From positions 1 through 64,000 of the forward strand of contig JADJSD010000001.1 of NCBI GenBank assembly GCA_016711875.1: a stretch of 64,000 nucleotides of DNA, given 5' to 3'. Every line of letters begins with the position of its first letter. Position 1 is the first letter of the stretch. Positions 60,888-64,000 of the stretch are shown piece by piece. The stretch comes from Betaproteobacteria bacterium (lineage in GTDB: Bacteria; Pseudomonadota; Gammaproteobacteria; Burkholderiales; Usitatibacteraceae). Made by a program: the position numbers and the translations under genes. The notes beneath the pieces were generated by a model. That model made no database searches and was not told the DNA's origin. It saw only the letters and a list, made by a program, of their open reading frames with translations.

Positions 60888-62050
60888 CCGCCTTGAACTT
60901 CCCGCCGATCGATTTTCCCGCACGCATCGCCGCCGTTGCCGCCCGCCTGCGCCGCGAAGGCGCCGACGCCTACGTCGGCACGCGACAGGCCGCCCTCCAC
61001 TACCTGCACGGCGCCTTCATGCCCTGGCGCGGCGCCGTCATCGTCACGGCCGATGGCGCCTGCGAAACCGTCTACTGGGCGATGGATGCCTCCCGCGTGC
61101 GCGAGGAAGGCACCGTCGGCACCCTGACGGAATTCTGGTTCGACGGGATGACCGAGGCCATCCGCGAGACGCTCGCGCGCCTGGGCGCCGCCGACGGCCG
61201 GGTCGGCCTCGACCTGAGCCATCCGGGCGCGGCACAGATCGCGCCGGGCATGCTGACGGCGTCCGAGTACCTGGACCTGCAGTCGAAGCTGCCGGGGGCG
61301 AAGCTCGAGAACGGCACCCGCTGGATCGACGACGTGATGCTCATCAAGTCGCCCGCCGAGATCGCGCGCCTGAAGCAGGCCGCCCTCGTCTCGGACATCG
61401 GCTTCCGCGCGGGCCTCGCCGCGGTGCGTCCCGGCGTCACGGAGAACCACGTGGCCGGCGTGATCGAGCAGGCCATCCGCGACCACGGCAGCACCTGGGC
61501 CTGGGCGATCACCGGGGGCACGGAAGTCGGGAGCGGACCACGGACCGGATTTCTCCGCGGGGTCACCCAGCAGGCCACCGACCGCCCGATCGGCCGCGAC
61601 GAGTTCGTCATTCTCGACCTGCATCCCATGATCGACCTGTACCTGGCGGACACCTCGATCCCGGTCTTCCTGGGCAAGCCGAGCGCACGCCAGGCGGCCA
61701 TGATCGACTGCTGGGAGGACGTCGCGGCGACGATGCTCGCCGGCCTCACGCCGGGCCGGCCGATCGCCGAATGCGTGAAGGAGGGCATCGCCACCTTCGC
61801 CAAGCACGGCTTCTCCGACTTCAGCCTTCCGCTCTTCGGCCACGGCCTGGGCACCTGCGCACGCACGCGCCCCTTCCTCAACCTGCGAAGCGATGACGTG
61901 GTGCAGCCCGGCATGGTGGTCGCGCTCGGCACGCACCTGTACGTGCCCGATGCCGGCGGCATGCGGCTGGAGTTTCCCGCGATGATCACGGAGCGCGGTG
62001 CCGAGCCGCTCGTCGAGACGCCCCCGAAGGTGCACCGCGTGGCGGCCTGA
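60884..62050 (+). CDS. M24-family (Xaa-Pro aminopeptidase/creatinase-like) protein
   Basis: The 388-residue protein (ATG 60884) has the creatinase N-terminal domain (about 8-145) and the M24 pita-bread fold (about 155-380). Candidate metal ligands are in FVILDLHPMIDLYLADTS (two Asp), LFGHGLGTCARTRPFL (His) and MRLEFPAMITERG (Glu). The ligand spacing is close to the family but the GHG.G block is followed by TCARTRP rather than GLxxHE, so activity may differ. Coupled to the Bug gene, it may act on the imported compound, perhaps a proline-like or methylated amine; this is inference. Confidence 0.85.
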   Translation: MTALNFPPIDFPARIAAVAARLRREGADAYVGTRQAALHYLHGAFMPWRGAVIVTADGACETVYWAMDASRVREEGTVGTLTEFWFDGMTEAIRETLARLGAADGRVGLDLSHPGAAQIAPGMLTASEYLDLQSKLPGAKLENGTRWIDDVMLIKSPAEIARLKQAALVSDIGFRAGLAAVRPGVTENHVAGVIEQAIRDHGSTWAWAITGGTEVGSGPRTGFLRGVTQQATDRPIGRDEFVILDLHPMIDLYLADTSIPVFLGKPSARQAAMIDCWEDVAATMLAGLTPGRPIAECVKEGIATFAKHGFSDFSLPLFGHGLGTCARTRPFLNLRSDDVVQPGMVVALGTHLYVPDAGGMRLEFPAMITERGAEPLVETPPKVHRVAA

Positions 62051-62058
62051 GAAGCGAC

Positions 62059-62090
62059 GGGGGGCGCACCCCGCACGGGATGCGCCCCCC
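62059..62090. terminator. Strong hairpin between convergent M24 and SGNH-like genes
   Basis: GGGGGGCGCA and TGCGCCCCCC form a perfect 10-bp stem with a 12-base loop, 9 bp after the M24 stop and 19 bp before the end of the convergent gene. No T-run follows in either direction, so it may act as a bidirectional, Rho-aided or stabilising terminator. Confidence 0.55.
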
Positions 62091-62109
62091 CGGATGTCAC
62101 GGCCCCGCG

Positions 62110-62907
62110 CTACTTCTTCGCGTTGAATTCCTGCACCGTCTCCCACGCGACCTGCTGCAGGTGTGCGGCGACATCGGCCGGCAATCCGGCGGTGTAGGTA
62201 TTGCCCACCGGCGACTTGCCCAGCAGGGAGGCATACACCGTGCAGGCCGAGAGGTAGGTGCCCGCGAGGCTCGGATGGCGGAGGTCGGCCGTGTAGAGAT
62301 CCAGTTGCGGCCGCTTCGCCATCGACTTGCCGAACGCGAGTCCGGCCGGCACGACCTGCGCGCCGTTGGCCTTGCCCGCCTTGGTGTACTGCTCGGCGAG
62401 CTGCTGCGTCATCTCCGGCTTGTCCTTGTAGGCCCACGACATGAAGAGCACCGGCTTCGCGCCGTAGGCGCGGATCGCGTCCGAGTTCTTCTTCGCGTAC
62501 TCGTGGAACACGGGGCCCAACTGCGGGTGAATCGGGCACTGGCTGCAGTCCATGAACATGACGGCGTCGAACTGGCGGCCCGGCGGGTTGAACTTGATCT
62601 GGTTGCCCGGCAGGAAGCTGTACTTGCCGATGCCGCCGTTCAGGTAGCTCTCCATGTCGTGCCAGTCGACACCCGAGCCGCTGATCGTGACGGAAACGCC
62701 ACGGTGCTTCACCGACTTGTCGCCGCCGCTCACGAGCTGCGCCACGTGACCGTGCATGCTGTTGTTGTAGTAGAAGAAGCTGTTGCCCACCCACAGGAGC
62801 GCGCCGGGCGGGCCGTCCGGGGCCTTCGAAACGGGGGTGGACGCGCAGCCGGCGAGTGCGAGGGCGGCCAGGAGCGACGCGAGGCCGCGGGGCAGGTGCA
62901 GTTGCAT
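62110..62907 (-). CDS. SGNH-hydrolase-like lipoprotein
   Basis: The 265-residue protein has a lipoprotein signal (LASLLAALALAGC, Cys near 21). After it, LLWVGNSFFYYNNSMHGHVAQLV (about 37-59) resembles the GNS block at the start of SGNH/DUF4886-like hydrolases, with VDWHDMESYL and FDAVMFMDCSQCPIHPQLG in the middle and DLRHPSLAGTYLSACTVYASL (D..H) at the catalytic His position. It is probably an envelope-bound esterase or related enzyme. The substrate is unknown. It stands as a single gene between convergent M24 and co-directional SnoaL genes. Confidence 0.75.
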   Translation of the reverse strand: MQLHLPRGLASLLAALALAGCASTPVSKAPDGPPGALLWVGNSFFYYNNSMHGHVAQLVSGGDKSVKHRGVSVTISGSGVDWHDMESYLNGGIGKYSFLPGNQIKFNPPGRQFDAVMFMDCSQCPIHPQLGPVFHEYAKKNSDAIRAYGAKPVLFMSWAYKDKPEMTQQLAEQYTKAGKANGAQVVPAGLAFGKSMAKRPQLDLYTADLRHPSLAGTYLSACTVYASLLGKSPVGNTYTAGLPADVAAHLQQVAWETVQEFNAKK

Positions 62908-62958
62908 GTTGTTGTCTCTCCCGAACCCGGCAAGGCGCCGGAACCCACAAGGATACTG

Positions 62959-63384
62959 CTACGCCATCTTCTTCGCGAGGAAGCGCATCAGCGGCCCCAC
63001 GAGGGGCAGCTGCGCGTAGAGCTCGCCCGCGGCGTCCCAGTAGTCGCGGTGGTACGCGACCCGGCCCTGCGCGTCGAAGCGCAGCAGCGAAAGCCCGTGG
63101 ATCTTCCGCTCGACCTCGGGCTTGAACTTGCGGATGCGGTAGAGCATGTCCCAGGTGAGCACGAGGCGGTCCCCCTCCTCGATCGTCTCCAGGATCACGA
63201 ACCGGGGGTCGACCAACGGCTCGTACATGTGCCGGAAGATCCCCTGGATGGCCGGAAGGCCCGTCACCTCGTTGAACGGGTCGCGGAAATACGCATCCAG
63301 CGCGTACACCTCGCCCATGCGCTCCACCGATGCCGGCGTGAGCGACTCGAAGTAGCCCTTCACCCGCGCGGCGCGCTCGCTCAC
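62959..63384 (-). CDS. SnoaL-like/NTF2-fold protein
   Basis: The 141-residue protein has the cone-shaped NTF2-like pattern: an N-terminal helix (AARVKGYFESLTPASVERMGEVYALDAYFRDPFNEVTG), then FRHMYEPLVDPRFVILETIEEGDRLVLTWDMLYR and KIHGLSLLRFDAQGRVAYHRDYWDAAGELYAQLP. These are marks of the SnoaL/ketosteroid-isomerase-like family; members are isomerases, hydroxylases or binding proteins. It starts with a GTG directly after the SDR stop, so the two are surely one transcript. Confidence 0.85.
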   Translation of the reverse strand: MSERAARVKGYFESLTPASVERMGEVYALDAYFRDPFNEVTGLPAIQGIFRHMYEPLVDPRFVILETIEEGDRLVLTWDMLYRIRKFKPEVERKIHGLSLLRFDAQGRVAYHRDYWDAAGELYAQLPLVGPLMRFLAKKMA

Positions 63385-64000
63385 CTAGAGCCCCGTCGAC
63401 TTGCGGATGGCGCTGAAGTACATCCCGTACGGGAGCAGGCGCAGGAGCTTGAGCTTGCGGCTGAAGGCCTTCGGGAAGTGGATCTCGAACTCGCCCGCCT
63501 CGAGGCCTTCAACGATGGACCGCGCGGCCTCCTCCGGCGAGATGATGTTCGGCATCTCGAACTCGTTCTGCGCGGTGAGCGGCGTCTTCACGAACCCGGG
63601 ATTGATGACCGACACGGCCACGCCCTTGGGCTGCAGGTCCAGGTACATCGTTTCCGCGAGGTTGATGAGCGCGGCCTTCGTGGGCCCGTAGATGAGGCTC
63701 TTCGGCAGGCCGCGGTAGCCCGCCACGCTCGAGACGAGCGAGATCGTCCCGGACTTCTGCCTGAGCATCCGCGGCACCACGGCGGCGCACACGTTGAGGT
63801 AGCCCATGAGGTTCACCTCGATCATCGTGCGCGCGACCGCCAGGTCGATCTCGGTGGCGCGCATGGGCTTGTACTCTCCCGCCATGGGCACGACGAGGTC
63901 GAGGCCGCCCCAGGCCGTGTCGATGGCCTGCGCGGCCGACTCGAGCGCCGCGGCATCGGTGATGTCGAGCGGCAGGACGAGCGCGTTGCCCTCGCCGTAG
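63385..64000 (-). CDS. Short-chain dehydrogenase/reductase, N-terminus outside the window
   Basis: The frame enters from the window end and stops at 63385. About 205 residues are present. They include LPLDITDAAALESAA (near the cofactor Asp), the NAG-type segment VVPMAGEYKPM, VNLMGYLNVCAAVVPRML, ISLVSSVAGYRGLPKSLIYGPTKAALINLAETMYLDL with the catalytic Ser, Tyr and Lys, and VINPGFVKTPLTAQNEFEMPNIISPEEAA. The nucleotide-binding Rossmann start lies beyond 64000. It precedes the SnoaL-like gene with no gap, a pairing seen often in betaproteobacteria near steroid- or lipid-related genes. Confidence 0.9.
   Translation of the reverse strand, partial: YGEGNALVLPLDITDAAALESAAQAIDTAWGGLDLVVPMAGEYKPMRATEIDLAVARTMIEVNLMGYLNVCAAVVPRMLRQKSGTISLVSSVAGYRGLPKSLIYGPTKAALINLAETMYLDLQPKGVAVSVINPGFVKTPLTAQNEFEMPNIISPEEAARSIVEGLEAGEFEIHFPKAFSRKLKLLRLLPYGMYFSAIRKSTGL

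Overview
The window is high-GC, densely packed chromosomal DNA from a Gram-negative bacterium, most likely a betaproteobacterium (Burkholderiales/Nitrosomonadales sense). This rests on the gene orders secA-M23 peptidase-dciA-lpxC-ftsZ-ftsA-ftsQ-ddl-murBCG-ftsW-murD-mraY-murF-murE-ftsI-ftsL-rsmH-mraZ, rsmI/lpoA-yraN-diaA-dolP and DUF3025-pyrC, plus LpxC and a DNPR-type (meso-diaminopimelate) MurE. No species-level call is possible from sequence alone.

Layout. (1) 1-23.96 kb: a leftward block holding a truncated GNAT gene, secA, an M23 peptidase, lpxC and the complete division and cell wall (dcw) cluster, driven from a promoter with MraZ boxes upstream of mraZ; the genes mostly overlap by 4 bp. 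(2) 24-28.6 kb: small accessory genes, RNase P RNA, DUF3025 and pyrC. (3) 28.64-29.35 kb: almost 700 bp without a gene, filled by two inverted copies of a structured palindromic element. (4) 29.3-33.05 kb: divergent rsmI and lpoA-yraN-diaA-dolP. (5) 33.2-54.6 kb: a peptidoglycan turnover and amino-sugar island with an oligopeptide-binding protein, a GntR regulator, nagA, a SIS-type glucosamine-6-phosphate deaminase, murQ, ampG, nagX, a DigH-like glycosidase, a BadF-type sugar kinase, amiD, a beta-lactamase-fold hydrolase, an LD-carboxypeptidase, a TonB receptor, dacB, a VanX-type dipeptidase and a MurA paralog. (6) 54.6-64 kb: agmatinase, a sodium/solute symporter, an aspartoacylase-family protein, an IclR regulator with a Bug-type binding protein and an M24 peptidase, an SGNH-like lipoprotein, a SnoaL-fold protein and a truncated SDR.

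Together the genes cover precursor synthesis (murA-F, ddl, mraY, murG), polymerisation (ftsW, ftsI, lpoA) and a full salvage route: wall cleavage (M23, AmiD, DigH-like, DacB), uptake (AmpG, NagX, oligopeptide-binding protein), peptide trimming (LD-carboxypeptidase, D-Ala-D-Ala dipeptidase) and sugar conversion (MurQ, NagA, SIS deaminase, kinase).

The most unusual things are the paired covarying palindromic element at 28.7-29.35 kb, whose outer arms are locus-specific yet self-complementary and include the end of rsmI; an RNase P RNA that seems to lack part of its specificity domain; two large inverted repeats built of 10-bp iterons at 47.0 and 57.1 kb; and five single-base frame breaks in otherwise well conserved genes (dciA, murG, lpoA, the SIS deaminase, the LD-carboxypeptidase), which look more like sequence errors than decay. 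No tRNA, rRNA, CRISPR array, prophage or transposase gene was seen.
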